Shown one piece after another: positions 1-12,900 of a DNA stretch of 64,000 nucleotides. The stretch covers positions 108,331,799 to 108,395,798 of the forward strand of contig NC_089584.1 of NCBI RefSeq assembly GCF_019320115.1. The letters are read 5' to 3'. Source of the stretch: Miscanthus floridulus. Its lineage: Eukaryota; Streptophyta; Magnoliopsida; Poales; Poaceae. The stretch's first letter is position 1, and every line of letters begins with the position of its first letter. The notes beneath the pieces were generated by a model. That model worked only from the letters and a program-made list of their open reading frames with translations. It searched no databases and had not been told where the DNA came from. Position numbers and translations under genes: made by a program.

Positions 1-303
1 GACCACCGTGCCGCCACCGTTGCTTACTTCCTCCACCCAAGCCGACCAAGCCGTCTCCTTCCTCAGTTCGCGCAGTGCCTCCTCGACCTCTTCCCCAACC
101 CAGCGTTGTCAGTGTCAGGATGCGTCGCCGCCGCGGGCCACCGTCGCTGCCCCTGCTAATGGCGGCTGGGCGCAGGTGCTGGGGCGCCCCAGGTCGTCTT
201 TAGCCGAGCCAAGGGCACCCACGAGCGCGGCCGTGTTGGTGGTGCTCGCACGCCGCCGGCTCCCACCCTGATGGTCAGAATCGGCCGACTTCGTTATCTC
301 CCT

Positions 304-905
304 TCTATGTTGCAAGTGTATGTTTCAATTGTTGCAGATGTTTTAGAGGTATGTTGTAAGTGTTTCGTATAGATGTTGCAAAAATAGATCGGGATATTGC
401 ATATGTTGCAATGCTTATACACGTATGTTGCAATCGTCTGTTTCAAATGTTTCATCTATTTTTTCAGACGTATGTTGCAAGCGTCTATTTTAAATATTTC
501 GTCTGTCTTTTTAGACGTGTGTTGTAAGTATGTTTATTTGGATGTTGCGTATGTTTTCACACATATGTTTGCAAGTGGTTTTGTCAGAATGTTGCATATA
601 TTTTGCAATGGCTTTTTCAAGTGTTTTTAGGTGTTTTCGTAAGTGTTTCAGACGCGTGTTTAAGTGTTTCATCTTTCTTCATACGCATGATGCAAGTGCC
701 TTATCTAGATGTTTCAAAAATTAATCGGGTGTTGTGCATGTTGCAATGTGAGTCACCTACCACAACCTTCTACTGCAGCTGCTGGGGCGCCATACATGCA
801 TGTGGGAAGCGGAGGGATGAAGCGTTGCGTGGCTGCGGACTGTCCCCGCCTAGCGCGGGCTTGCAGCAGCTGCGGACGTCCGTCGAGAAATCAGGGCACT
901 AGTAT
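304..905. repeat. Degenerate ATGTTGCAA-rich dispersed repeat, copy 1
   Basis: The stretch 304-760 is built from imperfect repetitions of ATGTTGCAAGTG and TTTCATCTG-like phrases 20-40 bases apart, followed by a GC-rich tail to about 905 containing GGACGTCCG. The same phrases, including GATGTTGCAAAA followed by TAGATCGGG, recur at 45507-45900, where a GC-rich tail with GGACGTCCGGG follows. This marks a dispersed transposon-derived family. Frames within it (for example 397-630) are low-complexity Cys/Phe strings caused by the repeat. The family could be a non-autonomous DNA transposon; I could not define its ends. Bases 1-303 are GC-rich with no recognisable protein. Confidence 0.5.
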
Positions 906-1365
906 TGCCCTTTTTATTATAGGATTTATCTTTTCTTGCAGCGAGAATTAACATGAAAATTTCATTGGAGACCTTTAGTAATATTAAAATATGTTCCTTA
1001 ATTGTTACCATTATAATTTGCTGTTGTTAAATGTTAGTACCGAAGAAATAGTAGTTGGATGCTATATTTATGATGAAATTGGCAACAGCATCATGTGTTG
1101 CTGGAAGATGACGATGATTTGATAATGGAGAGACTGTCTTCTCGCCGAGTCCGCACGGACCTGGCACGTGCAGACGTTGACGTTTATCTTTCGGTGACAA
1201 ATGGCAGAGCAGTTGTACTCGGTCAGTACTCACGGCAAAGCTCGTTCCATAGAGATGCTGCATCGAGATTTGACAACGGGAAGTAATAAATCTGTATAGT
1301 CTTGCTCTGTTTCTTTACATGGTGTGGCGTGCCTTGACCGTGAGCGGCGACTGCGAGATTTACAG
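906..1365. other. Intergenic, 3' flank of the pectin methylesterase gene
   Basis: This is AT-rich then mixed sequence between the repeat and the stop codon of the minus-strand pectin methylesterase. It should contain that gene's 3' UTR. I see no recognisable coding sequence. Confidence 0.4.
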
Positions 1366-4300
1366 TTACAGCCTGACCCACTCGGTGCCGTCGATGAAGC
1401 TCAGCGAGATGAAGGGCTTGGCCTCGTCGTCGGTGAGCTCGTGCGACCACGCCACCCGGCCGGCATAGCTCGCGCCCGGGCCCGTGCACTTGTACTGCCC
1501 GTAGAACACCGTCCTGCAACAGCGGCAACAGCAACACGCGAGCATTATTTTAGTTCCAAAAAAACTCTGCCGTACGTAGAATGGTCATGGGCTTGTGGCC
1601 CGAGTCGAATTCCAGAAAAGCTTCGGTAGCCTTTGGCATTTGGGATCCTGACATGACAGTTGACAAGCCTAGCCGCATAGGATAGGACTGTGCTTTTGCC
1701 CGTGCGCCTGTGCCGGCGGGGCAGCGGGAATCGAATCTGAAAAGCCCCCACGATCACAACGAGATCAGAAGGACGGCCACCCGTGCGAACGGATGATTCA
1801 CCGGAACAGGAATGGAATGGAGCCGGTGACTGCTCCCTTTGTCTGCGCTGTGCACGCCTTTATCGATCACGAACCTACTGTACAGTCTACAGCAGCTAGC
1901 TCGTCTATACGTGCAATGTAGCTGACTAGCTGCGCTCTTCGTTTGCTTGCCATAGCACAGAAGAAGCAATAAAAGGCAGGGAGTCCGTTAGATGATACTG
2001 GCAGAACTGAAAAGCACCTTGTTCGCTAACGCTGATGCTGAAATTTAGCTTACGTTGAAATATTATGAGAAAAAAATAATATTTTATGGCGGAAAAGTAG
2101 CTTAGGCAAACACGGTGAAGGTCTCGTAGCATGGCGTGGCCCGCGAGCACTACCGTCGTTGCGTCGAGCACGCCTGACGTCCGGTAGCCCCAGATGGCAA
2201 TGGCGCAATAGCATGCTTGGTGAGATGTTTCTGCGTCGATCTCGCGAGCAGAGGATGGAAGGAGGGCGAGAGGCGAGGATGGAGGGACGTACAGCTCGCG
2301 GTTGGGGTCGCCCCAGTTGTACCACCCGTTGGGGATGATGATGTTGTCCATGTAGGTGTAGGCGAAAACGACGCGGGAGAAGGTGCCCCAGGCGCGGCCC
2401 AGGTAGAGCGCGCCGGACCCCGTCACCCGGCAGTTGACGAAGGAGAACCCCGTGTCCTCCAGCATGCTCTGCCGGTTCTGCGCCGTCAGCGCCCCGTAGT
2501 CCCGCGCGATCGCGTGCACGTGGCAGTCCTGCACCAACAGCATCAGCATCCAGCCAACCGTCAATCTTATCTTGTTCAAGCCTACTGTATGTAGCAGTAT
2601 GATTCATGCATGGCTCAAGATTCTACTTGTACGTAGCCACGTAGGTCGGTGCTGATCAGTTTGCACTTTCAGTTGTGCACTGACAAAGTTTGGTAGGGCC
2701 GGCGCATCTTCGCCGTGCCCGTGATGCAGGCATCAGATGCCGCAGCACGTCGCTGTCGTGCTGCCGCAATGCCGGCCGCCCGTGGGTGTAGCGTAGCGCC
2801 GCCGGGTCCGTCGCCAGGTCATGGGGCTTGGGGCGCAACGCAACCGCGCAAGCGGACACCGGCAAGAGGCGCTTGGTGACCGATTGACGATGGCGTCTGC
2901 CGCCGGCCACGAAACAAAAGCTAGGAGGCTAGGAGTACTCTTGTGTGCTAGAGTTTTTGTGGGGCCAATGGCGAACACATGGACCCAAATAATGACCGGC
3001 TCGGCTAGCACGTGTTACCGCGGTCCGGGGTTCGCACTTCTCAGAGGCCCACTGTTGAGTCGTTGGCACTTGATACATTGACCCCACTCAAAAAAAAAAA
3101 ACTTGATACATTGACCGGTTCACGTTAGGGACGCCGCAAATGTGTAGCGGTGTAGCCCCGTGCTTTTTTGGGTTAAAAAAAAGATGGGAGTGCGCTAGTC
3201 ACGAGCTCATGGCTTGTACGCTCTTATCTAGTCATCAGTACATACCAAACCCTCGGTATTCTTTTGTCCCGTTTGAAGATGATTGCTTCAGGGCCTGTTC
3301 GGTTAAGTTGAAACCTGACCAGGAATAATTCCAATTGACAACGTCTATTCAAATTAGAATACGAATCCAGCCAGAAATATTTCCAGGACCCGTTCCCCTT
3401 CAACCGAACGGCCCCTCAAGGTACTATAAAACCCATGTGTCAAGGGGCACGGAAAAGGCTCTAATCAAACTAGGCCGTGACTCCAGTGGTACTTCCAGGC
3501 AGCCTTTGCGGGCACGTTTGGGTCAGGTCGCCAGCCACGGCCAGGCATTTTTTCCAAGCCTCAGGCGACCGAAAACGGATGACTTGGGAGCGCTGCCTAG
3601 CTAGGCAAACGTTGCCTGGACGCCGATCTAAACGACCACCGGAGGGTTTGTTTGGAATGCAGGAATTTTACAGAAATCTCGTAGGAATTTTATAGAAATC
3701 AGTTCAATTTTACAGAAAAAACATAGAAACAGGTATTTTTTCCCGCAATCCAAACAAGCCCTGCGCACCGGAAGCCTCGGATCACTGGCATTTATAGACA
3801 GCATCTATCCTTCTCAAGATCGTCTGAACAGCATCTATCTAATTTCGTTCTCGTGGAACAGAGGCTTCCAAACAAAAAGCGGATAATTCGGAAATATTTG
3901 GAAGCTTCGCACTAGCATGCTCTGTTTTGGAGATGGAGCCTCTGCTTTGTGTTTTTTAACATCCTGAAACACTGATTTGCACCCCTAGTAGCAGAGCAAA
4001 GGACAAATCCCCCTGCATGATGTAGCATGTTTTTGCACAGAGATTGTCGAGGAAGAGAAGCGGAGGCGTGCGTGCGTACCTCGTACAGCGACAGCGCGTT
4101 GCCGAAGATGAAGTCCACGGACCCTTCGATGTAGCATTCCTTGTAGTAGTGCCGGCCCGAGTGGTCATACAGCGTGTCCTGCGCGCCCAGGAACTTGCAC
4201 CCCACGAACGCCGCGTTGTCCGCCGACACCCGCAGCGCCACCGCCTGCTTCCCCGTCGCCCCCGGCTTCGGCACCGGCGACGTGTTCTGTTTCCGCCGCC

Positions 4301-5083
4301 CAACGCCAGAGAGTTGAGCTGAGCAAACCAAGCTACTCTACGTAGTAGGGCAACGGGCGCCGGTTACGTTACGTACCTTGAACGTGATGTTCCTTGCGAG
4401 GAAGTACTGCGCGTTCACGGCGAACGACGCGGAGTTGAACGTGCCGAGGGGCCGTCCCTTGGGCCCCGTCGGCGAGTCCGCGGTGTCGCCCCACTGCACG
4501 ATCGTGCTGTCCGCGCCGGCGCCCTCCAGGGTGATGAACGCGCGCATCGCCGAGATGCTCACCTTCTCCCTGCGACAAGGCAGCAGGTGGGTACGATTAC
4601 GATGCGGTCACCACCGGGGGGCACGCCACTCACTCGCAGTCGTAGCTAAGCAAGCGCAAGGCCGGGACACCAGCGGCGTACGTACGTGTAGGTGCCGGCG
4701 TTGACCCTGATGACGACGCGGACGAGGTTGATGACCGGGAGCGAGTCGACGGCAGCCTGGATGGTCGTGAAATCGCCGAATGCCGGGTTCTTGTCGACGA
4801 CGAGCGAGTAGGAGGGGAACGCGCGGGCGAGCGCGTGCTGGAACGTGCTGTGCCGGAGGCCGCCCATGTACCGCACCCACTCCATGAACTGCCGCTCGAT
4901 CATCTCCGCGCGCGTCGCGTTCACCGGGAACGGCGGCGGCGGCTCCCCCGCACCGGCGCCGGCGCCGCGCCCAGGCCGCAGCCCCCGCGAGTGCCCGGCC
5001 ACTCCGCAAGTCGACGTCGGCGCGAGGAGCACGATGGCCGCCACGGCAATGCAGGCCAAGAATCGGGCTCGTGGCACGCCCAT
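1366..5083 (-). CDS. Pectin methylesterase (pectinesterase), secreted, without inhibitor pro-domain
   Basis: The enzyme de-esterifies methyl-galacturonate units of pectin in the cell wall. I assembled five exons on the minus strand: 4686-5083, 4377-4569, 4080-4286, 2293-2528 and 1366-1513. They are joined at GT-AG sites and total 1182 nt, giving 393 aa in frame. Residues 1 to about 28 form a signal peptide (basic start, then [13 protein letters not shown]). The CE8 beta-helix domain follows, with GTYTEKV, QAVALR (Q211), QDTLYDHSG (Q233, D234), the catalytic Asp in DFIFGN (D255) and the Arg in YLGRAWG (R311). All expected active-site residues are present. Only about 90 residues precede the catalytic domain, so the PMEI pro-domain of type II enzymes is absent. 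It resembles Arabidopsis PME53-type enzymes. An in-frame upstream ATG at 5278 was rejected because the signal peptide begins at 5083. Intron 3 (1.55 kb) carries two MITEs. Confidence 0.93.
3291..3415. mobile_element. Small MITE in pectin methylesterase intron 3
   Basis: The terminal inverted repeats are GGGCCTGTTCGGTTAA at the left and, read from the right end, GGGGCCGTTCGGTTGAA. Direct TCA triplets flank the element (3288-3290 and 3416-3418). The 125-bp length and 3-bp duplication fit a PIF/Harbinger-derived (Tourist-like) MITE. Confidence 0.65.
3644..3761. mobile_element. MITE-like element in pectin methylesterase intron 3
   Basis: The ends are inverted copies: GGGTTTGTTTGGAATGC at the left and, read from the right, GGGCTTGTTTGGATTGC. 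The interior has repeated GGAATTTTACAGAAAT-like phrases resembling the element at 54436-54543. I found no clean target duplication. Confidence 0.5.
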
Positions 5084-8000
5084 TCCGGTGCCGCGACGGC
5101 AACGCCGCGCGGTACTGCGGCCTGCCGAGCTGCGCGGCGAGCGGGGAAGCTGGAGGGCCGTGGCAGGTGTGTCGAGGTGGTGTGGTGGGGGAGGCGGAGA
5201 GGATGTGGGGGAGAATTTAAGGAAGAAAGGAGCTCGATCACAGGCAAGAAGAGAACAGAAAGGGAACGGAGTCGCCACGGTTCACGAGCTGCGAAACTGC
5301 GTTTGGTCCGCTGGCTAGTGTGGCCCCTGGCGCGTGGCGCCGCGCACCGCCCAACGCCGCGAGCGCGCAGCGGCGCATGACGCCCGCCGTATGCATGTGT
5401 TCGTCGCTGTTCTCGTGCGGTCGAGCCCGCCCTTCCAGTGGTGGTGATGGCGACTTCTGCGCGCAGAGCTAGTGAGCGCACGAGAATTGTTAGCTCGCTG
5501 ACAGGAAATTTCTTGAGGGGAGCAGATAAGGTTCTCTTTTGCGATTTGGTGCGTGTTCGTGTTTCATTCTTTCTTGTTTGTCATTTTCTTTCTGGGTATT
5601 TCGTTTGCGTTTTAGTTGGGATTGCACCTATCCATCTCCTTATTGTATATTATTGTGACGTTGGGTTTGAACTCACACTACATGCTTGGAGAGGGGTGAC
5701 AATGAATATATGCTGCACAAATTGCATTTGGTCTTTTCGGGTTTTCACTTTTTAGCATCAAAAGCTTATTATTTGTGTGAGCCGTTTCACTGTATCTTTC
5801 TTTAGGAAATGTGTGATCTCATTGTTCATTTTTAATATTAAGTGATTTCCTGCGCGTGTCTGCTAAAAATTTAAAATAATTTTAAAAGATGTCCATATGA
5901 AGAACGAAGCAATAAAAACATCCCAATTTAAGTGGTGTATGAATGAGAATTAAGGCCAATATGAAATCCATGATGATCATGACTCTTCGGATGCCTAAAA
6001 AACGATGGTACATTGATTTCAACTACTCATCATATTCAGCTGAAGTGCCACTCACCATTATTATGTTATGGCTAAGCATATCTTGGCTAGTTGGACTTTT
6101 TGTGGTGAAAATTGTCTATCTGACTATCTTGATTCAAGTCGCCTACTTAATACGGGTACTTGTACTTTTTAGATCTGTTCTAGGATGTAATAACATTATT
6201 CTTTTAATGATAGACGACTTGTCCGTCGACAGCAAGACATTTGGAGTGATTTTGTCAATCTCAAGATTTGTCGGTTGAATTCTCAGGCTTTCGAAGGTGC
6301 TCATAGATGTAAGATGTGTGTGCACATGTTTTATAAGGGTACAGTGCTAAATCTTTAAACTCTACTTCTCGGGCCAAACGTCACCTTTTTTTTCGAACCA
6401 CGGTACAAAATTTAATCCAGATGCCTAGCTAAGATTTTTCTTCTTTAGCAAAATTCAATCGGCAACTTTATACTTTGAAGCGCAATAAACTTGTGCATAA
6501 TATTCCAACATGGGTTTTCAACACAAATTCTATACATAACTTTTGCAAACAAACTCATTATAGCAATTTGTTAGCATAACTTTTCTCATCATACTTACTC
6601 CACCCTCTACAAGAGTTATGCACCTAACTATCCATTATTATAGATTCAGCCTTCAGCTGACTAAAGACTCGCAAAAACCAAGTTTGAAGACAAACTCAAA
6701 CTGAATGGTATACTAAGCACTAAGCCTATTAGAAGACACCTACCCATTCTTAGTACATTGAAGATATCCATTACCGCGGTCTCTAGCAAACTATAACAAC
6801 TTTTATGCAAACAAATATGTATAAACAAGTTTGTACAAACCAAATTTCCCTAGTAAATTTTATAGAAAACCAAAATTACAGCAACAGAGAAAGGAAGGAG
6901 CAAATAAATGTATAGGAAAAAAAAAACTAAAAAGAGAGAAGAGGAAAGAATAGAAAAACAAAAGTCCGTCACGTACGCGCCCTCTAACAACGCATGAAGC
7001 GCGAGCACCAGCCAAGGTAGTAGTACTGCACCACACGAGGAAGTTTGGCAACCCAAGCCGATCCCACGACTCCACGCACTGACGCACTGTTCCAAGTCTT
7101 CATAAACATTTCCCTTTTTCATGGTCTATCTACAACAGATTCTGTAGCCCATCTGTCCACGAAATTCTAGCCGGATGACGGATGTACACATGCAGAATTG
7201 CAAATGCGTCTCCCCCTCTTCGAGGCAGTGTCTACTTCCTCGCTGTTTGATCCTCGCCACCCTTGTAATGCGTCCAGCTCGCCGATCTGTCGCCCTGTTC
7301 GTTCTGCTGCCGCTACCCTACCCGTGACCCCGACTCCGTGAACCCGGCCTCTACGTACGTCTACGGGCTGAACACCGAAATGTCGCGGTCTGCGGGGCGG
7401 CGGCCAGCCGGCCAGGCCTGCTTTTTCGGCAGCGCCCCGGCGCTGCTACGGCTGCTTTTTGCGATCACGGCCGTGGTAGCTGCCAAGCGCGGGGCTGGCT
7501 TTACAGGTTGTGGCGTGGCCGAGGCCTAGGACAAGAGGACAGAGGCGACGTGTCCGTGCCCACACGCCGCGTGTGGTTTTCTACTCGTCCTACGTCTCGC
7601 TAGGCTCGGTGCTCGACCTTGCAAGAGGCAGCTGCGTCTGCATGCCTGCCGTCTCAATTCTCTGTGGACAGACATCGTAGTCGTGTCGAGCATGCATGAT
7701 GCCATGCTATCTCGCGCACATTCATCATGGCTGGCAGGCTTGGCTAGCTGTGTTCCAGCTCCGATTTGGGCTCCACCAACCGCACCTGATTGTTCAGTTA
7801 CTCAGGTTAATGCAGGTCCGTTTTATCGGCCACCAACAACATTTCTTCACGTTCCCGTACCTCCCCTGCCTTTGTCAGTGATTTGGAGTGCAAACAGAGC
7901 ATGGCCTCTGGTTTTTGCTTAAGCAGTTACTAACAACCAGGCACACAGGCACTGACTAACTCCACCTTCACTTATATTTTTCTCTCGCATTGCGTGTACC

Positions 8001-8599
8001 TGCGTGTAACTTTAGGAATCGCCAGGACAGTCTCCGTCCAGGCATCATTCGTGTGAGGCAGTGGACCTTCTCACCAGCCACGAGTTTGCTTGTGGTGATG
8101 GTGACGGCTGCGCGTACGACATCAGAATCAGAGGATCACCGGCCGGGGTCGGCGGTCCACTAGAGCAAAAGGGACGCTAGATCACCCATGCTTGGCAGCT
8201 TGCATGCAATCACTCCCGTTCCAGTAACGGGTCTAGAAGGCGAGCGACCAGTGGTGGATTCGGTGGCTGCCGTCGGCCGGTCTCACATGCTTTCTCGCGT
8301 CAATGCGTCATCGATCGAGATCAGCCGATGGAGATGATCATTAGCGTAATCAAAGCCGCCAGCCGGGCCCCTGTCATGAACCGACCTCTTGTCAGTTTGC
8401 GGCGCTGCAGTCATGCATTAACGAGATGGGGGCATCATCATCATCATGGCGATGAAGTTTGCAAGCAATTCAGTGTAAACGTCAGTCGCTTGCATTTTAA
8501 AATCGCGTTCCGTGCAGGGAAAGCGCTGAAACCGATGGCTCCGTCTGGCAAGACAAAGCGCCTCCGTTGCCTGGCTGCTATCACAAGGACGAATTCAGT
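5084..8599. other. Intergenic region and pectin methylesterase promoter
   Basis: The first ~350 bases are GC-rich and should hold the minus-strand 5' UTR and core promoter of the pectin methylesterase. A weak TATA-like TTAAATT lies near 5211-5218. From about 5.5 to 7.1 kb the sequence is AT-rich with no sustained frame; 7.2-8.6 kb is mixed composition. Short frames here have no recognisable domain or splice context. Confidence 0.4.
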
Positions 8600-9035
8600 G
8601 TAGGACGAACCTGGTGAAGAAAGGTGTCATCAACAGTGCAACTTGTGAAATCTATCATGCTTTGGATGAGACCCCAGTACATATCCAACTTGTTCGCTTA
8701 TGCTGAAATGGTGTGAGAGAAAATCTTTAGTTGTGCATCTACGGGTAGTTTCTGGAATGCAATTGGCATCACAACAGCAGCGGATTGACAAATTCAGAAA
8801 CTTATGTACCTTCAACACCCGAGCCACATCCCAGCTAAGCACTTTGGGACCTTTTCTACTCCTATGTTGTTGGCACATCTGGAAATGGCGCAATAATCGG
8901 GTATTCCGAACGGAACGGACAACTTCAGCCGGAGCCCTGGCGGCCTCCAAGGCAGAAGCGTAGTTGTGGGGAGCAAGGCTCACGAGAGCAGATAAGGAGA
9001 TTGTAGCAAAGCGGTGTCAGGTCTTTTTATATATG
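8600..9035 (+). pseudogene. L1-type LINE ORF2 C-terminal relic (zf-RVT region)
   Basis: Across two frames the translation reads like the C-terminal zinc-binding tail of plant L1 reverse transcriptases: RTNLVKKGVINSATCEI, a DETPVHI segment, then FLLLCCWHIWKWRNNRVFR and a SKAEA/LWGARL-like end. The frame shifts near 8700 and is interrupted near 8964. Only the last ~140 codons remain. No reverse transcriptase core or intact poly(A) tail is visible. Confidence 0.6.
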
Positions 9036-9044
9036 TTTGCCAGC

Positions 9045-9256
9045 CTTCCGGCGACTAAACTTTAGCCGACTAAATTTAGTTGATGGTGATCCAAATGGAC
9101 CAACTAAAGTTTAGCTACTTCAACCTAGCTAAAATTTAGCTGAGTCTATTAGTTGGAGGATTCATACGTCCTAACTAAGAGGACTTTTAGTTGGTTAAAG
9201 TTTAGCTTTGAAATTTTAGCTAGCTAAATTTTAGTTGATTGGACACAAACAGGTCC
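9045..9256. repeat. Degenerate MITE-like patch rich in CTAAANTTTAG palindromes
   Basis: About 210 bases carry at least eight near-copies of TTTAGC/GCTAAA and ACTAAA/TTTAGT phrases in both orientations. The patch ends in ACACAAACAGGTCC, the type of terminus seen in grass Tourist-like MITEs. The left terminus is not clearly matched. Confidence 0.4.
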
Positions 9257-9952
9257 TTTTATGACGCGAAACGTTTGGATTATCTGGCCTCATATTTAGA
9301 TCAATCATCTCGTGGAATAGGCCGTTGTATCCAAACTAGTTCTTATATGGCTTCTTTTGTCTCCCTCCTGTATAGGTGAGCTGGTGCCGACTCTTTGCAG
9401 AGCAGTAGGCCATGAAGTGCAGTTCACAGAATCCTGACCATAAAGGCTGGTGCAAGGAAGCATTCGGCCCAAGCCCAATCACATCTTCGATGCTCTTGAA
9501 GGCAAAGTTGGAAAAGAGAGAAAATCAGCCTGCCCAATTTTTTTTCCCTCCCAGCAGTCTACGTCGCTCCACCCACCTCAGAAAATAAATCAAGGGCGCA
9601 GTCGGAATCTCCACGTCGCCATCCACTCGGCTAGGCCCGCGCCGTTTTTTTATTTTCTATAATAAATATAATATAATATTAATAAAAAAAATAAAAAGGC
9701 GAAAACATCCGATACGCGAACGCTGCCGGCTGCGCACTCCCACCCCGCGAACGATAGCGAACGAAAACGTTCACCCGCCCCCAAGCTGTCAGCGACACAC
9801 CCTGCGCTAACACAGTCACAGCCGGAGACACCCTCCCAGACTCGGCGAGTCGGCGTGCCCTCCGCTTCTCTCGTGTAACTGCAGCGTCTCCGCCGCGTAC
9901 AGTACAGCCGCCGACGCCACCGCCTAGTCGCCCTACCTGACGACGCGGCGCC

Positions 9953-12900
9953 ATGCCTCCTCCCCAGGACGGGGTCCATGACTCCGCGGTGCGGGCCGCG
10001 CTCCTCCCGCCCCCTGCTCCGCGCCGCGTGGCCGTGAGGCTCCGCCCGCTCCCGCTCCTCATCGCCGCGGCATTCGCGGCCTCCTACCACCTCCTCTTCC
10101 ACCTCTCGCCAGCGCCGTCCTACTACCAGTCCCTCCTCCTCTCGCTCGGCTCCAACGACACCGCCGCCGCCCACCTGCACGCGCTCACCATCCGCCCCCA
10201 CCTTGCGGGCACGGGCGCCAACGCCCTCGCTGCCGCGCACGTCGCCTCCGCGCTCTCCTCCCACTCCTTTCCCACCCGCCTCACGAGCTACTCCGTGCTC
10301 CTCTCCTACCCCGCGCACCGCGCTCTCTCGCTCTCCGCGCCGGATCGCGACACGGTGCTCTTCGCTCTGAAGCAGGAAACCTACTCAGGCGACCCCTACG
10401 ACGCGGTCTCCGCCGAGGCCGTCCCCACCTTCCTCGCCTACGCGGCCTCCGGCTCGGTCGCCGCCGAGGCCGTCTACGCCAACTACGGCCGCGCAGAGGA
10501 CTACGCTTACCTCGCCGCGCGCGGCATCAACGTCACCGGAAAGGTCGCCGTCGCGCGCTACGGCAAAGTGTTCCGCGGCGATATCGTCAGGAACGCGCGC
10601 GACGCCGGCGCCGCCGCGGCGGTAATATACACCGACGCGAAGGACTACGCGGCCGGGAAGGCCTTCCCGGACGGACCGTGGATGCCGCCGACAGGCGTGC
10701 AGGTGGGTAGCACGTTCAAGGGGGTCGGGGACCCCACGACGCCGATGTGGCCGTCGTCGGAGGGCTGCGAGCGCCTGAGCATCGCGGAGGCGATGAGCTC
10801 CGATGACATGCCGGGGATACCGGCGCTGCCGGTGTCCTGGAAGGATGGGGAGACCATACTACAGCTCATCGGCGGCGATGTGGCGCCAAAGGATTGGCAA
10901 GGAGGCGATGGCGCGGCGGCTTACAGGATTGGGCCCGGCCCGGCAGTGCTCAACCTGACCTACATAGTAAGTGGATCTTTTGCTGTAAAGGAGTAGATGG
11001 AAACTTGGAAAAGGACAGATAAAATCTTCTTTTGCTATTTGTTGTTTTCTGTGTATAGGGGAATGAGACGATGGTTACTATTCAGAATGTCATTTCGGTG
11101 ATTGAAGGGAGAGAAGAACCTGATCGGTATGATCAAAATCCCCAAACCAACACTATCACCTTACCCCCAATACCCCCATCCAAACTCCAATTTAGGAAAG
11201 GGGGCACTGTAGCATATATAGTACAAATCCGTCTGTGGCCTCAAGAGTCAGCTTATATGCTATGAGTCGAAATTCAATCTTCGTTAGGTAAATGTGACTC
11301 GTAAAATTTAAAGTGTGTGAGAGACTTTTTCTTTGAACAGTGTGTATGACACACTTCTTCATTGAAACAGTGTGCTGACACACACTAAGTATTTGTAGTC
11401 ATACTATAGAGGCAGAGTTATATTTTGGGTGGTGACCATCATTTACGGAACTTTGGGTGGTTAGTGATGAAATAGTCACCATGAACCACTTAGTGCTAAA
11501 TATATATCACAGATTTTGTATGGTATTTCAAACTACTTAATCACTTTCCAATCTCGTTCTTTGAAAGTTAAAAAAAATCTGTACAAATTCTGTGCAATTA
11601 TCATTGTAAAACATGCAGGTATGTAATCCTTGGAAATCACCGTGATGCATGGACATTTGGGGCAGCTGATCCAAACAGTGGGACAGCAACCTTGCTTGAG
11701 GTATGCTATATGTGGGTACCCAGTTTTATGTTCTAATTAAGATTTGCTCGACTTCTTGTGTATTAACTTCCATTAGATGTAGCTAGCTCAACGGTTGTCT
11801 GAGCTGCAAAAGAAGGGCTGGAGACCTCGACGAACCATCATCTTGTGCAACTGGGATGCCGAAGAGTATGGATTGGTCTCTCTCTAAACTCAATTGCTCA
11901 TGACCCTGTCCTGTTTTTTTGAACGAACAATTGACATGTCTTCTTGATACAATTTTCTTTGGGGAACATTGCAGACAGGATCCACTGAATGGGTTGAGGA
12001 GAACAGGGCAATGCTAACTTCAAGAACTGTTGCTTACCTAAATGTTGATATTGCGGTGGATGGTTATGGATTTTACGCATCTGCAACTCCTCAACTTGAT
12101 GAATTGCTTAAAGAAGCTAGTAAGCAGGTATAGAAATTTGAAAGAATTATAGCAGAATTTTGGAGTTAACAGAGAGAATTTAACTCATTATGTGACCAGA
12201 AATTGTACAAGTGGCTTAATTGTATGGATCCTGTAGTTATGTAAAGGGTACAGTCCAATAATTAGTACAATCAGAGGAACAAAAATTATTGATTATTGAC
12301 TATTAGCAGTTTGATTTGTGATTTAATTGGTTTTTCTTGGATATACAGTTTCTGTTAGTATGAACATCTGCTGACTATGACTAAAGTCACATGGTGACTT
12401 CTTGTACCAGTCAATTAGTCTGTCTCTCTAAACATTTTCTGTTTTCATTGTTATTGACGAAGGTCCAAAATCCAGACAATGGGACACAGAGTCTCTATGA
12501 TCTGTGGGTGGCTTCTAACAGTTCTCCTTTGGTAAGTAGTTAATGTTAGCTAAAGCCATTCCTTTTTCTTAACACAAGCTTGTCGTCTTTCAGTATTTCA
12601 AGTGGTTAGCATGTAAAGGGAATCATTGACCTAGTTTTGTTTCATCTTTGTTCCAAGTTCAGGCTGTGTTGCTTTTGCTGCATTAGATGCAAGTTTTAGA
12701 TTTTTTATGAATTAATGAGAGTTCTGTTGACAAATGTATGCATTAAGATTGAAAGATTAGGAGGTGGAGGATCAGATTATTCTGCATTTGTTCAACACAT
12801 TGGTATTCCATCAGTGGACATGACGATTGGTTCAGGTTTGTTCTACTTTCTTGTATATATACTTGCTTTCATTAACAACCTTCCTTGAAATGATCTGCTA

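Noticed and set aside
3069..3118. 15-bp direct repeat CTTGATACATTGACC around an A-run
   Set aside because: Could be a tiny insertion footprint, but it is too short and low-complexity to classify.
4835..5481. Long frames on both strands over pectin methylesterase exon 1
   Set aside because: GC-rich shadow frames; the spliced minus-strand model explains the conserved sequence.
9650..10318. 222-codon minus-strand frame over the M28 peptidase first exon
   Set aside because: Antisense shadow; Gly/Arg/Glu-rich with no domain.
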